From Aurantibacter crassamenti (GTDB taxonomy: Bacteria; Bacteroidota; Bacteroidia; Flavobacteriales; Flavobacteriaceae), in assembly GCF_016811105.1 (NCBI RefSeq), contig NZ_JAFBGM010000001.1:2050126-2114125 (forward strand): DNA of 64,000 nucleotides, given 5' to 3'. Of the stretch, positions 43,756 to 53,767 are shown one piece after another. Positions within the stretch are counted from its first letter, which is position 1. Each line of letters begins with the position of its first letter. The position numbers were made by a program, and so were the translations under genes. The notes below the pieces were generated by a model that was not told the DNA's origin, made no database searches, and was given only the letters and a program-made list of their open reading frames with translations.

Positions 43756-45127
43756 CTCCATCTTGATAAGAGTAAACATTATTGCTGTTTTTATTTAAAT
43801 AAGAGTATATAATTTGTTGCACCTCAATAGTGTCACTTTGTAATTTGATGTGATGTTCAAGGTCATTTATAGTAGTAATTGCACTTTGTTTTTCAATAAA
43901 TGCATAGCCGTTATAAATGCCATCTTTAATTAAAATGATTGCATCTTCATCAAGTGTTCTACCTTTTTCTTTGATAAAGAAATTCTCTTTTTTTGTTTGC
44001 ATGAAAGCGATTGCATTCTCAACTTTTAAATTGTAGTCTAAAGCATTCTCTTTTCCACGACAAATGCCTTCACAATTAACAATACTGTAGTGAGAACATG
44101 TACTAACACCTTCTTGAAGATGACAATATTTTGGACATAAATTAAAATCACGACAAACGTTTTCTAAATAATTTCTACATTCTGAAATGCTATAAAATGT
44201 TGCTAAGGCATTCGGCATTGCTTTTAATTTGTTTGGTGCTAAATGTTTGATGCCATTTTGGTCTTCATAAGTGAAAATGCCGTATTGCTGTGATTTCCTT
44301 TTTTGTGCTGAATTGTATTTCGGAAAGTAATGTTTTATAGCTGCTGATTCCATCAAAAGAGCTAAAATTTCACTTCCTGAAAGTTCAAAATCGATATGAG
44401 CAATTTCGCGACAAAGTTTTATTTCTTTCTCAGATTTATCATAGAAATGACTTGAAATTCGCTTCTTAATATTAATGGCTTTCCCGATATAAATAATTTT
44501 TCCTTTTGAATCTTTGAAAAAGTATATACCTGGCTTTGTTGGTAAATCGTCATACACATTTCTTGAAAGTAATGGAGGCAAGGTAGCCTCTTGTGACTTT
44601 GAATTTAGAAAAGTTTTAAATACGGCTGTTGCACCTTCAGCACGTAATAGTTTTTCAAATAAAAGTACAGTTGCATGCGCATCACCTCTAGCGCGGTGAC
44701 GATCTTTTAAAGGTATGTTTAATGCTGTACAAAGTTTGCCTAAACTGTAAGAGGTATACCCTGGGAAGAGTTTTCTGGATAGTCGAACTGTACAAAGTTT
44801 CTTTTTTACAAATTCATGACCTAAGTTTTTGAATTCATTTTTGATGACATTATAATCAAAATTGACACTGTGAGCTACAAATATGGTATCATTTGTAATC
44901 TCAACTATTTTAGGAATAAGCTCGGCTAATTTAGGTGCATTGCGCACCATATCGTCATCAATACCCGTTAGACCTGTTATAAAATAGGGGATGGGCATTT
45001 CAGGGTTTACCAGTGAGGTGAATTCGTCTACAATGGTATGACCGTCATATTTGAAGATTGAAATTTCTGTTATTCGATTACCTTCAACTCCGTTTCCGGT
45101 TGTTTCTATGTCAATTATTGAATACAT
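43742..45127 (-). CDS. DEDD exonuclease fused to GIY-YIG (UvrC/Cho-like) nuclease
   Basis: A 461-residue cytoplasmic DNA-processing protein. The N-terminal domain (1-170) is a DnaQ-like 3'-5' exonuclease with SIIDIETTG, HSVNFDYNVI and HRARGDAHAT giving the DEDDh residues. From about 200 comes a GIY-YIG domain, TKPGIYFFKDSKGKIIYIGK, as in the N-terminal half of UvrC or in Cho, followed by a Cys-containing segment (CPKYCHLQEGVSTC). No UvrC C-terminal endonuclease V-like half is present. Related two-domain proteins occur across Bacteria as repair exonucleases; the exact role is not known. Confidence 0.9.
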   Translation of the reverse strand: MYSIIDIETTGNGVEGNRITEISIFKYDGHTIVDEFTSLVNPEMPIPYFITGLTGIDDDMVRNAPKLAELIPKIVEITNDTIFVAHSVNFDYNVIKNEFKNLGHEFVKKKLCTVRLSRKLFPGYTSYSLGKLCTALNIPLKDRHRARGDAHATVLLFEKLLRAEGATAVFKTFLNSKSQEATLPPLLSRNVYDDLPTKPGIYFFKDSKGKIIYIGKAINIKKRISSHFYDKSEKEIKLCREIAHIDFELSGSEILALLMESAAIKHYFPKYNSAQKRKSQQYGIFTYEDQNGIKHLAPNKLKAMPNALATFYSISECRNYLENVCRDFNLCPKYCHLQEGVSTCSHYSIVNCEGICRGKENALDYNLKVENAIAFMQTKKENFFIKEKGRTLDEDAIILIKDGIYNGYAFIEKQSAITTINDLEHHIKLQSDTIEVQQIIYSYLNKNSNNVYSYQDGVIVS

Positions 45128-45235
45128 GCTTTATTTGGAATGCTAAAGTTAATAAGTTCTTGTCTTTTTTAAGCCTTCCAATTCAATCCTATTAAAATCA
45201 ACTTTTATGTTTTCAATGTTGAGTATTAGTTCTCA

Positions 45236-45268
45236 AAAAAAAATCCGAAGAACAAGTCCTTCGGATTT
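45236..45268 (-). terminator. Terminator after the SusC-SusD operon
   Basis: AAATCCGAAG (45241-45250) pairs with CTTCGGATTT (45259-45268); read on the minus strand it is followed by a run of T (the A tract at 45236-45243), placed 70 bases past the susD stop. Confidence 0.88.
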
Positions 45269-45339
45269 AACTCAATTAACTCAATACAACAACTAATTTG
45301 GCAAGGTGGTTTGGTTTTTTTACACCTTAATTTATCTAG

Positions 45340-46830
45340 TTAAAAATTTGGGTTCAAAGATGATTCTGATGCAGGAAGACCGTACGTCAAACTTATGTTT
45401 GAGAAGGCATTACTTCTTGGTGCAGCACCTTCAGGGTAATAATAATCATTTGGTGTTGCTTTTATTCTGTTACCATAGGCTGTAATAACCTCTACAGCTC
45501 TACCAGTTCTAACTAAATCTAGCCAGCGCTTGTTTTCAAAAGCAAGTTCTACTCTGCGTTCATTAAAAATTGCTTCGCCTAAATCACCTGAATAAGCACC
45601 TAACCCAGCACGTGTACGTACCGTACTTAAATGTGCTTCTGCCCCTGCTTTGCCTTGTTCTTCAAGAGCTTCTGCTAAGAACAATAAAACTTCTGAATAG
45701 CGATATATGGGCCAGTTCATACCGTGATTACCATTTAAAGCATGCGGTTCAACATACTTTTTAATAATAGGATATACACCATCTCTCCAAAAACTCTCAC
45801 TAGCAGTAACATATAAAATAGAAGCGTCTTTTCTTAAATCGCCAGCTTCATAGGCCGCAATAATGTCAGGTGTTGGTATGTTGTTGCCTTCACCATTTAA
45901 AGGCTGTGGGTTTGATGTACCCGTAACCAAACCTACCTCATCAGCGGTCATAGGTCTTGGTAAGAAATTGTAAAGAAAATTACCGTTCAATCCTTCAGGG
46001 CCTTCTTTGTATTGTACCTCAAAAACAGATTCCATATTGTTTTTGTTATCACTGTTGCCAGAAAAGGCATCTTCATAGTTAGGCATTAAATCATATTCTT
46101 GGCTATCTACAACGGCTTGTAATTGAATTTCAGCTTCTCCCCATTCTTGGCGAACGATATGTACATTGCCTAATAATGTTCTTGCCGCACCAGAAGTAGC
46201 TCTGCCTGGTTCTTGTTGTGATTTTAAAGGAAGTAACTGTATTGCTCCTTGAGCATCTTCAATAATTTGCGCATATATATCTTCAGAACTTGACAACGGC
46301 AATGCAGCATCTTCACGAGATAAAACTGGAACCAAGTGTAATGGAACACTTCCGAAAAATTGCACCAAATCAAAATATGCATAGGCTCTTAAAAACAATG
46401 CCTGACCTTTCAAGTTGCTTTTTGCAGCATCATCAAACTCCGCTTCATCAATTGTTGCCAATATTTGATTAGCACGTGCAATTATTTCATAATTGCTAAC
46501 ATAAACGTTGCTAACATGACTATTTGTGGTAATGCCATTGTCTGTAGGTATTGCAAAATCTGCAATATCTTCTTGCTGTTCTGTTGCCCCAAAAGCAGTG
46601 TTACGTGCATAATAGGTATTGTCAGAATGCATCTCTGCTAAGAACGCTTTTGAACGGTCATTGATTCCTCGTAAAGGAACATATGCTCCATTCACAGCTT
46701 GTTCAAAATCTACTTCTGTTTTATAAAACGTGGGAACACTCAGAGAGTCTTCTGGAAAAATGGTCAATTCGTCTTCACAACTAATCATTGTGAATCCTAG
46801 TACCGCTAGAATTAATATTATTTTTTTCAT
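45340..46830 (-). CDS. SusD/RagB-family surface glycan-binding lipoprotein
   Basis: A 496-residue lipoprotein from the ATG at 46830 (lipobox FTMISCEDE). The SusD opening (FYKTEVDFEQAVNGAYVPLR) and helical TPR region (KGQALFLRAYAYFDLVQFFG) are present, together with the C-terminal NERRVELAFENKRWLDLVR and a short GLPASESSLNPNF tail. It sits on top of the SusC barrel and captures oligosaccharides at the cell surface. It lies 42 bases after susC on the same strand and ends before a terminator. Confidence 0.95.
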   Translation of the reverse strand: MKKIILILAVLGFTMISCEDELTIFPEDSLSVPTFYKTEVDFEQAVNGAYVPLRGINDRSKAFLAEMHSDNTYYARNTAFGATEQQEDIADFAIPTDNGITTNSHVSNVYVSNYEIIARANQILATIDEAEFDDAAKSNLKGQALFLRAYAYFDLVQFFGSVPLHLVPVLSREDAALPLSSSEDIYAQIIEDAQGAIQLLPLKSQQEPGRATSGAARTLLGNVHIVRQEWGEAEIQLQAVVDSQEYDLMPNYEDAFSGNSDNKNNMESVFEVQYKEGPEGLNGNFLYNFLPRPMTADEVGLVTGTSNPQPLNGEGNNIPTPDIIAAYEAGDLRKDASILYVTASESFWRDGVYPIIKKYVEPHALNGNHGMNWPIYRYSEVLLFLAEALEEQGKAGAEAHLSTVRTRAGLGAYSGDLGEAIFNERRVELAFENKRWLDLVRTGRAVEVITAYGNRIKATPNDYYYPEGAAPRSNAFSNISLTYGLPASESSLNPNF

Positions 46831-46872
46831 TTTATTATTTTTTATAGGATAATTCATTTTATAGAACTTCAG

Positions 46873-49800
46873 TTAAAAGTTAAGGTTCAATCCAAGACTG
46901 AATATACGTGGTACTGGATATCCAGAGAAATCCACACCTTGACTTAAATTTCCACCATCTCCATCACCGTCACGTTCGCCACTAATTTCAGGGTTTGGTC
47001 CGCCCCAATATTTTGTGAATATGTGAACATTTTGAATAGAACCATAAATTCTAGCAGATTCGAAAAACTTTTTAACACCTGGTAATGTGTAACCCAATGT
47101 GATATTTCGAATATTGAAATACGAAGCATCCGCTACAAAACGACTATTCATCCAGTCACGTTCAATACCTGTTACATTTCCACCGCCTACTGTGGTACCA
47201 TAGAATCCTAAGCCTGGGTTTTCTTCTGATCTAAAACGATATTTAACACCATCTACTAAATTGAATACACCATCAAGATTCGCTGTACTATATAAATGAC
47301 GAATTAAAACTTGATTGCCTTGTGAGCCAGTACCTATAATAGAAAAGTCAAAGTTTCCGTATTTAATTGTATTTGTGATGCCATAGGTGAAATCTGGAAA
47401 CGGATTGCCCATAATAGCACGATCATCTTCATCACCACCACGAGTAATTGTACCATCACCATTTAGGTCTAACAATTTAATACTACCAACTGTAGAACGC
47501 CCAGGTACTTGAGGGGAACTATCTAAATCTTGTTGGTTTAAGTAAACTCCGTCTGCAATATGGCCATAAAATTGTCCGAAAGGCTCACCTACTTTGGTGA
47601 TGTGAAATAATCCATATACTCTATCAATGCCTTCTGCTAATGATACTACTTCATTGCGGTTAAATGAAATATTTGCACTGGTGGTCCATTTGAATTTGCC
47701 TGTTGTGTTAACGGTATTTAAAGCAAACTCATGTCCCCAGAATTTAATTTCACCAATATTATCACTGAATTCTGAAAAACCAGATTCTCGAGGTACTTGA
47801 ACATTGTACAATAAGTTTGTAGTGTTTTTGGTATAGTAGTCATAAACAAATGAGACTCTGTCGTTGAAAAGGCTTAAGTCTAAACCTATATCAAATTGTT
47901 TGGTGGTCTCCCAGCCTAGGTTTGAATTCGAAAGTGAATTTACAGCAGAACCTGGTGCTAATGCATCATCAAAAACTGCATTCACGGTATTATCAATTAA
48001 GGCATATTGCGTATAATTACCGATATTATTATTACCAGTTACCCCAAAACTTGCTCTCAATTTTAACATTGATATTGCATCATAGTTTTCCATGAAGGTT
48101 TCGTCAGAAGCAATCCACCCTGCAGATACTGAAGGAAAGTTACCCCAGCGATTATCTGCACCGAATCTTGACGAACCATCACGACGAATGGCAGCAGTAA
48201 GTAAATATTTACCTTGATAGTTATAAGTGAATCGAGAAAGAAAAGAGACTAAACTCCATTCTTGCACTCTATCATAGGTGTTGCCTCTATCTATATTTGC
48301 TGCTCCTTGTATGGTGGGTAAACGATCATCAGAAAAAGTGTTTGCTTGAACTCTGCTAATATCTCTTCTGAACTTTTGATAAGTGAATCCTCCTAAAAGT
48401 GAAACATTATGATCTCCAAAGCTTTTAGTGTATGTAGCTAAGTTTTCATTTAGATATGAGAAATCATTTCGATCTTCCCAAATAGCTTCAGCATCGGTAG
48501 GTATCGGTCGGTTTATTCTGTAGGTCGCCGTTGACGGACTGAAAAATTCATATTCACGATTATAAATTTCAGCGTTTAAACTGGTCTTAATCGTTAGTCC
48601 ATCAATTGGCTCATACTCTAAAAATGCATTTGACAGAATGTTCACATCTTTAGTTTCGTTTTTGATTTGTTCTGCGGATGTTAACCAGTTTGCATAAGAA
48701 AAGATATTACCGGTATCTGCAGGAAAACGATTAAATGTAGTTCGAGTTCCATCAGGGTTGTAAATTGGCATTACTGGCCATGTGTGTAGTGCATTAAAGA
48801 GAATACCAGTTCCTCTATCGCCATCACTACGCGGGGTATTATCTTTTATAAAGGAAGGCGCAATATTAAATCCGACTCGAACTCTATCTGATATATCATA
48901 ATCTAAGTTCGCACGAAGTGAATAACGCTCGTAATCTGAATTAAGAACAACACCTTCTTGTTTAAAGAAACCAGCAACTACTGCAGTGCGAAGATTTTCT
49001 TTATTTGAAGTAATCGTGAGGTTGTAGTTTTGAACAGGTGCGGTTCTTAATAGAGCTCCGTACCAATCATTATTCTTACCAATGTATTGCGAAGGATCTT
49101 GAAAGATTTCTGGTACAGGATCGCCCTGATCTTCATAATATTCTTTTTTGAATTGCGCGAACTCAACAGCATCCATCATATCAATTCTTCCACGTTGTGG
49201 CACCTGCTGAATACCAGTTGATGTGTTGAAACTGACATGGGTCTCACCCGGTGTGCCATTTTTAGTAGTTATCAGAACAACACCGTTTGCAGCTCTAGAA
49301 CCGTATAAAGATGTTGAAGCAGCATCTTTAAGAATAGTGATATCTTCTATTTCATCAGGATTCAAAGAGTTTATGCCTCCTGATATTGGAAAACCATCAA
49401 TAACATATAATGGGTCACTGCCCCCAGATACAGATAATTGTCCACGAATTCTTACCGACATTCCTTGACCGGGTTTACCTGTAGTTTGATTGATTTGTAC
49501 CCCGGCCAATTTACCCTGAAGCTTTTGAGTAACTTGAGATACAGGTAAATCAGCTAAGTCGGCAGCCTCAATAGTTTGTACCGATCCAGTTACCTGTCTT
49601 TTTATTTGGGTACCATATCCAACTACAACTACTTCATCTAGGTTTGAAGCACTTTGTTCTAAGTTGACATTAATATTTGTTTGACCGTTTACGGAAACTT
49701 CTTGTGAAGAATAACCAATGTAAGAGATTAGTAATATAGCATTGTCGTCTCCTACTAGTAGTGAAAAATTACCATCAAAATCTGTTTGAGTACCATTTGT

Positions 49801-50022
49801 TGTACCTTTTTCAACAACACTTGCACCTGGCAATGGCACGCCGTCTTGGTCAAGTATTGTACCTGTAATTGTTAAGTCTTGAATAGATTCAACTGAAATC
49901 TTGATTGAATTGACCTTTGCTTTCAAAGGAACATTTGCCGAACAAATCTGTGATACCGCAAGGGCAAACAACAAGAGTTGTAAGTTTTTGCCAAATAGGC
50001 AATGGATTGGTTTTAATTTCAT
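46873..50022 (-). CDS. SusC/RagA-type TonB-dependent transporter
   Basis: A 1049-residue outer-membrane transporter from the ATG at 50022 (a longer frame to 50082 is less likely). A signal peptide is followed by a CarboxypepD_reg_2 domain (LTITGTILDQDGVPLPGA), the SusC motif DEVVVVGYGTQIKRQVTGSV, a plug domain with VRIRGQLSVSGGSDPLYVID and GSRAANGVVLITTKNG, and a C-terminal barrel ending in LGLNLNF. It imports glycan fragments captured by SusD with TonB energy. It is divergent from the sulfatase-led operon, with 583 bases between, and no sigma or hybrid sensor gene is beside it. Confidence 0.96.
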   Translation of the reverse strand: MKLKPIHCLFGKNLQLLLFALAVSQICSANVPLKAKVNSIKISVESIQDLTITGTILDQDGVPLPGASVVEKGTTNGTQTDFDGNFSLLVGDDNAILLISYIGYSSQEVSVNGQTNINVNLEQSASNLDEVVVVGYGTQIKRQVTGSVQTIEAADLADLPVSQVTQKLQGKLAGVQINQTTGKPGQGMSVRIRGQLSVSGGSDPLYVIDGFPISGGINSLNPDEIEDITILKDAASTSLYGSRAANGVVLITTKNGTPGETHVSFNTSTGIQQVPQRGRIDMMDAVEFAQFKKEYYEDQGDPVPEIFQDPSQYIGKNNDWYGALLRTAPVQNYNLTITSNKENLRTAVVAGFFKQEGVVLNSDYERYSLRANLDYDISDRVRVGFNIAPSFIKDNTPRSDGDRGTGILFNALHTWPVMPIYNPDGTRTTFNRFPADTGNIFSYANWLTSAEQIKNETKDVNILSNAFLEYEPIDGLTIKTSLNAEIYNREYEFFSPSTATYRINRPIPTDAEAIWEDRNDFSYLNENLATYTKSFGDHNVSLLGGFTYQKFRRDISRVQANTFSDDRLPTIQGAANIDRGNTYDRVQEWSLVSFLSRFTYNYQGKYLLTAAIRRDGSSRFGADNRWGNFPSVSAGWIASDETFMENYDAISMLKLRASFGVTGNNNIGNYTQYALIDNTVNAVFDDALAPGSAVNSLSNSNLGWETTKQFDIGLDLSLFNDRVSFVYDYYTKNTTNLLYNVQVPRESGFSEFSDNIGEIKFWGHEFALNTVNTTGKFKWTTSANISFNRNEVVSLAEGIDRVYGLFHITKVGEPFGQFYGHIADGVYLNQQDLDSSPQVPGRSTVGSIKLLDLNGDGTITRGGDEDDRAIMGNPFPDFTYGITNTIKYGNFDFSIIGTGSQGNQVLIRHLYSTANLDGVFNLVDGVKYRFRSEENPGLGFYGTTVGGGNVTGIERDWMNSRFVADASYFNIRNITLGYTLPGVKKFFESARIYGSIQNVHIFTKYWGGPNPEISGERDGDGDGGNLSQGVDFSGYPVPRIFSLGLNLNF

Positions 50023-50605
50023 AGTGTTATAGTTTAAGTGGTTGAATGAGAGTAGTCTAATTCTCTCAATTGAGTCTTCCAAATCTAATTTTACTTTTTA
50101 AGTAAATCCAATAAAAATTATACAGATATTGATACTATTTTTGCATTTTATAGATTTTATGTTAAAAAAATGTACATTTAATAATATGATAGGCCTGATT
50201 TTGCGGAATTTTACTTTTCTTACAAAAGCATTATAAAACCAGGGTTTGAAGTGTGATATGCTTTTTGAATACTTAAATCTTGTTAAAGGTTTGACAGCAT
50301 TACCGATATCTTGAATTTGTGCTATTCAAGTTAGTATTGAAAAATTCCATAAAAAGTAAAGAGGTTGTGTTGATAGCGAAGTTTTTCTCAATTGTAATTC
50401 AAATGATTTCGTATGATACTGGTATACTTTTTACAGATATTTGAATGAAGTTTATATTAAGTTTGTTTTGAATCAGGTTGAACTGATATTTTAACACCTA
50501 ATAAAATAACAAAAAGGTCTTTGTTAAGTATAGAATTGGAGTCCCTAAAGAAGAGAGTGTAACCACCGCAAACCGAAAAATAATTTTTGATAGTACTTTT
50601 TAATA
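50023..50605. promoter_or_regulatory. Divergent regulatory region of the polysaccharide locus
   Basis: The 583 bases between susC (minus) and the first sulfatase gene (plus) hold no gene. The region is AT-rich and contains ACAGATATT twice (50122-50130 and 50433-50441). The second copy lies next to GTATGATACTGGTATAC (50411-50427), whose halves are repeats of GTAT/ATAC. These may be operators, but no regulator in the window is a clear candidate and I see no complete promoter match. Confidence 0.4.
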
Positions 50606-52210
50606 ATGAATAAAAAAAACGCAACTAACTTTTTAAAACTGTTTACATTTATTGCTTTACTAGCTTTTTTTAGCTGTAAAGAAACGGTAAAAGAGATTAA
50701 TCCGGAGGAGCCGATAAAACTTCCGAACATTATATATGTGCTAACTGATGATTTAGGTTATGGAGATATTAATACTTTTAATACGGAGAGTAAAATACCA
50801 ACACCACATATAGACCTTCTTGCTTCAGAAGGAATGAAATTTACTGACGCACATACATCGTCAGCAGTATGTACCCCAACACGCTATGGTATTTTAACGG
50901 GGCGATACAATTGGCGAAGCTCTTTAAAAGAAGGAGTACTGACGGGGGTTTCAAAAGCTTTAATTCCAAATAATAGAGCTACGGTAGCTTCATTGTTAAA
51001 GAAATCTGGGTATACAACGGGTTTTATTGGTAAGTGGCATTTGGGCTGGGACTGGGCTCTAAAACAAGGAGATAGTGTTGGTGGTACAGGATGGAACCCC
51101 ACAGATTATGAAAATATTGATTTTTCAAAACGAATAAAAAATGGACCAAAAGATTTAGGTTTTGAATATTCGTATGGGCATTCAGGTTCCTTAGATATGG
51201 CGCCGTATGTGTATGTAGAAAATGGCACACCAACTACAATTCCAAAGAAGGTTACGGTTGATACAGGAAAATACACATGGTGGCGTGAAGGGCCAACAGG
51301 CGATGATTTTATTCATGATGATGTTACGCCAAATTTTTTCAGAAAGTCGTTTAACTTTATTCAAAATCAGGCAGCTACTGATAAACCATTTTTTCTCTAT
51401 TTAGCATTGCCTTCTCCGCATACACCTATACTACCAACAGAAGAATGGTTGGGTAAAAGTGACTTGAATCCGTATGCAGATTTTGTTATGCAAATTGATG
51501 ATTATATGGGTAAGTTAACGGCGCTTCTTGAAGAGAAAGGGATTGCTGATAATACGCTTGTAGTTTTTACGAGTGATAATGGCTGTTCACCACAGGCTGA
51601 TTTCGATGTTTTAGCAGAAAAAGGGCACGATCCTAGTGCGATGTATAGAGGTCACAAAGCCGATATATATGAAGGTGGTCACCGAGTACCTTTTATCGTT
51701 AAATGGCCTGCAAAAATTAAGGCTGGTAGAAGTTCCGATAAGACCATTTGCACCACTGATTTTTTTGCAACATGTGCTCAAATTGTAGGTTCAGATTTAA
51801 ATGCTAATGAAGGAGAGGATAGTTTTTCAATGATTCCATTATTTTCAAATGATACTGCTGTAGCTTTCATGAGAGAGACTACTATTCATAGTTCAATTAA
51901 TGGCAGTTTTGCCATTAGAAAAGGGCAGTTTAAATTGGTGATGGCTGCCGGGTCCGGGGGTTGGAGTTATCCTAAACCAAATGATAAAGATATTGCGCAA
52001 TTACCTCAAGTGCAGTTGTTTGATTTGAGTGTAGATCCAAAAGAAGAAAAGAATCTGTATTTAGATAAACCTGAAGTTGTAGCTGAGTTGAAAGAGTTAC
52101 TTCATGCTACAATTAATAACGGAAGAAGCACCGAAGGTTTACAGCAACAAAACGATGCGAATTTTGACAATAAAGAATGGAAACAATTGGCGGTTTTTAA
52201 CGATGAATAA
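50606..52210 (+). CDS. Sulfatase lipoprotein (formylglycine type, S1 family)
   Basis: A 534-residue arylsulfatase-fold enzyme with a lipoprotein signal (LLAFFSCKE). The core begins LPNIIYVLTDDLGYGD with the calcium-binding Asp pair. The maturation motif C-T-P-T-R is at Cys89-Arg93 (SAVCTPTRYGILTGRY), and GYTTGFIGKWHLG carries the second conserved Lys-His. The cysteine is converted to formylglycine by an anaerobic or aerobic maturase encoded elsewhere. It heads the plus-strand run of the polysaccharide locus and should remove a sulfate ester from a sugar. Position specificity cannot be read. Confidence 0.95.
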   Translation: MNKKNATNFLKLFTFIALLAFFSCKETVKEINPEEPIKLPNIIYVLTDDLGYGDINTFNTESKIPTPHIDLLASEGMKFTDAHTSSAVCTPTRYGILTGRYNWRSSLKEGVLTGVSKALIPNNRATVASLLKKSGYTTGFIGKWHLGWDWALKQGDSVGGTGWNPTDYENIDFSKRIKNGPKDLGFEYSYGHSGSLDMAPYVYVENGTPTTIPKKVTVDTGKYTWWREGPTGDDFIHDDVTPNFFRKSFNFIQNQAATDKPFFLYLALPSPHTPILPTEEWLGKSDLNPYADFVMQIDDYMGKLTALLEEKGIADNTLVVFTSDNGCSPQADFDVLAEKGHDPSAMYRGHKADIYEGGHRVPFIVKWPAKIKAGRSSDKTICTTDFFATCAQIVGSDLNANEGEDSFSMIPLFSNDTAVAFMRETTIHSSINGSFAIRKGQFKLVMAAGSGGWSYPKPNDKDIAQLPQVQLFDLSVDPKEEKNLYLDKPEVVAELKELLHATINNGRSTEGLQQQNDANFDNKEWKQLAVFNDE

Positions 52211-52304
52211 AGAAATTAAATAAAGCCCATCAGTAAACTTGGTTTTCACAACTCGATTTTAGAAATTGCTTACATAAATAACAACCAAACCAATACATGC
52301 TATT

Positions 52305-53705
52305 ATGAAGAATATATTGATACTTCTTTGCTTTTTTACCGCGCAAATTTGTTTTGGTAAATTATGGATGCCTTCAATTTTGTCAGACAACATGGTTTTG
52401 CAACAAAATGCAGAAGTTAATATTTGGGGTTGGACCACACAGACAAATGAAACGATAACAATTACTGCTTCATGGAATAACACTCCGATCGAGATAAAAG
52501 CACACCAAGGTTCATGGTCTACAAAAATTGCTACACCAAAGGGGGGTGGTACTTATACTTTGACGGTAAGTGGTCATGAAGAAGTAGTTATTAAAAACAT
52601 ATTAATTGGTGAAGTTTGGTTGGGTTCTGGGCAATCGAATATGGAATGGACGCCCGATGCGGGACTTGTAAATGCAGACGAAGAAATTGCAAAAGCAGAC
52701 TATCCTAATATTCGCTTTTTTTCTGTGTTGCGAAAAAAGTCAAATACACCACAAGATGATTTAGAAGGTGAATGGGTAGTATGCACCCCTGAAACTATGA
52801 GAAAGTCTAGTGCTGTAGCGTATTTCTTCGGAAGAAAATTATTAGAAAACTTAGAAGTGCCAATCGGTTTAATAACCTCTAGTTGGGGGGGCACTCCTGT
52901 TGAAGTCTGGATTGAGAAAGATAAAATCTTAAAGGATAATGAATTAAAAAAGGCTGCAAGTAAATTGAAAGAATATGAATGGTGGCCAAAAGAACCGGGC
53001 GTATCTTTTAATGCAATGATTAATCCTATTACAAAATTCAATATTGCTGGTTTTATTTGGTATCAAGGCGAATCAAATAGAGCTAATCCATTTTCATATT
53101 ATAAGTCATTTCCGTTACTTATTTCTAACTGGCGAGAAAAATGGGATAAAGAATTGCCTTTTTATTTCACACAAATTGCACCGTATGAATATGATTCTGT
53201 TTTAAATGTGGCAGCAGCTATTGTGCGCGATGCGCAATTACAAACAATGTTGAAAGTGCCAAAAACGGGTATGGTAGTAACAAACGATATCGGTAACTTA
53301 AAAGATATCCACCCAATAAATAAACAAGATGTTGGTCAGCGATTAGCGCTCTGGGCTCTAGCAAAAAACTATGGTCAAGAGGATATTGTTTATAGCGGAC
53401 CTATCTTCAGTAAAATGGAAGTGAATAAAAATAAAGTCACATTGCTATTTGATTATTCTAAATCAGGATTGATGAAGAAAGGAAAAAATCTAAAAGAGTT
53501 TTACGTGGCAGGTGCTGATAAGGTATTTTATGAAGCAAAGGCGAAAATTGAAGGTGAAAATGTAGTATTGCGGTCTTCAAAAGTCAAAAAGCCTATTGCT
53601 GTGAGATTTGCTTTTACCGATACCGCTTTGCCAAATCTATTCAATAATGAAGGTCTTCCTGCAAGTGCGTTCCGAACTGATGACTGGGAGATAAATCTTG
53701 AATGA
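52305..53705 (+). CDS. Secreted SGNH acetylesterase (sialate O-acetylesterase-like)
   Basis: A 466-residue exported esterase with a Sec signal (ending near ICFGK). The nucleophile is Ser111 in GSGQSNMEW, block V is DIHPINKQD with Asp334 and His336, and WYQGESN with SYYKSFPLLISNWREKW is the middle signature. Family members deacetylate sialic acid or acetylated polysaccharides. Here, between two sulfatases and upstream of a fucosidase, its likely task is to strip O-acetyl groups from a sulfated algal glycan. It is encoded 94 bases after the first sulfatase. Confidence 0.92.
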   Translation: MKNILILLCFFTAQICFGKLWMPSILSDNMVLQQNAEVNIWGWTTQTNETITITASWNNTPIEIKAHQGSWSTKIATPKGGGTYTLTVSGHEEVVIKNILIGEVWLGSGQSNMEWTPDAGLVNADEEIAKADYPNIRFFSVLRKKSNTPQDDLEGEWVVCTPETMRKSSAVAYFFGRKLLENLEVPIGLITSSWGGTPVEVWIEKDKILKDNELKKAASKLKEYEWWPKEPGVSFNAMINPITKFNIAGFIWYQGESNRANPFSYYKSFPLLISNWREKWDKELPFYFTQIAPYEYDSVLNVAAAIVRDAQLQTMLKVPKTGMVVTNDIGNLKDIHPINKQDVGQRLALWALAKNYGQEDIVYSGPIFSKMEVNKNKVTLLFDYSKSGLMKKGKNLKEFYVAGADKVFYEAKAKIEGENVVLRSSKVKKPIAVRFAFTDTALPNLFNNEGLPASAFRTDDWEINLE

Positions 53706-53767
53706 TAAAAGTTAAAATCTAACATAATTAATAGTTTGAAGCTTAAATTTGACCCAAGCCATTCTAA

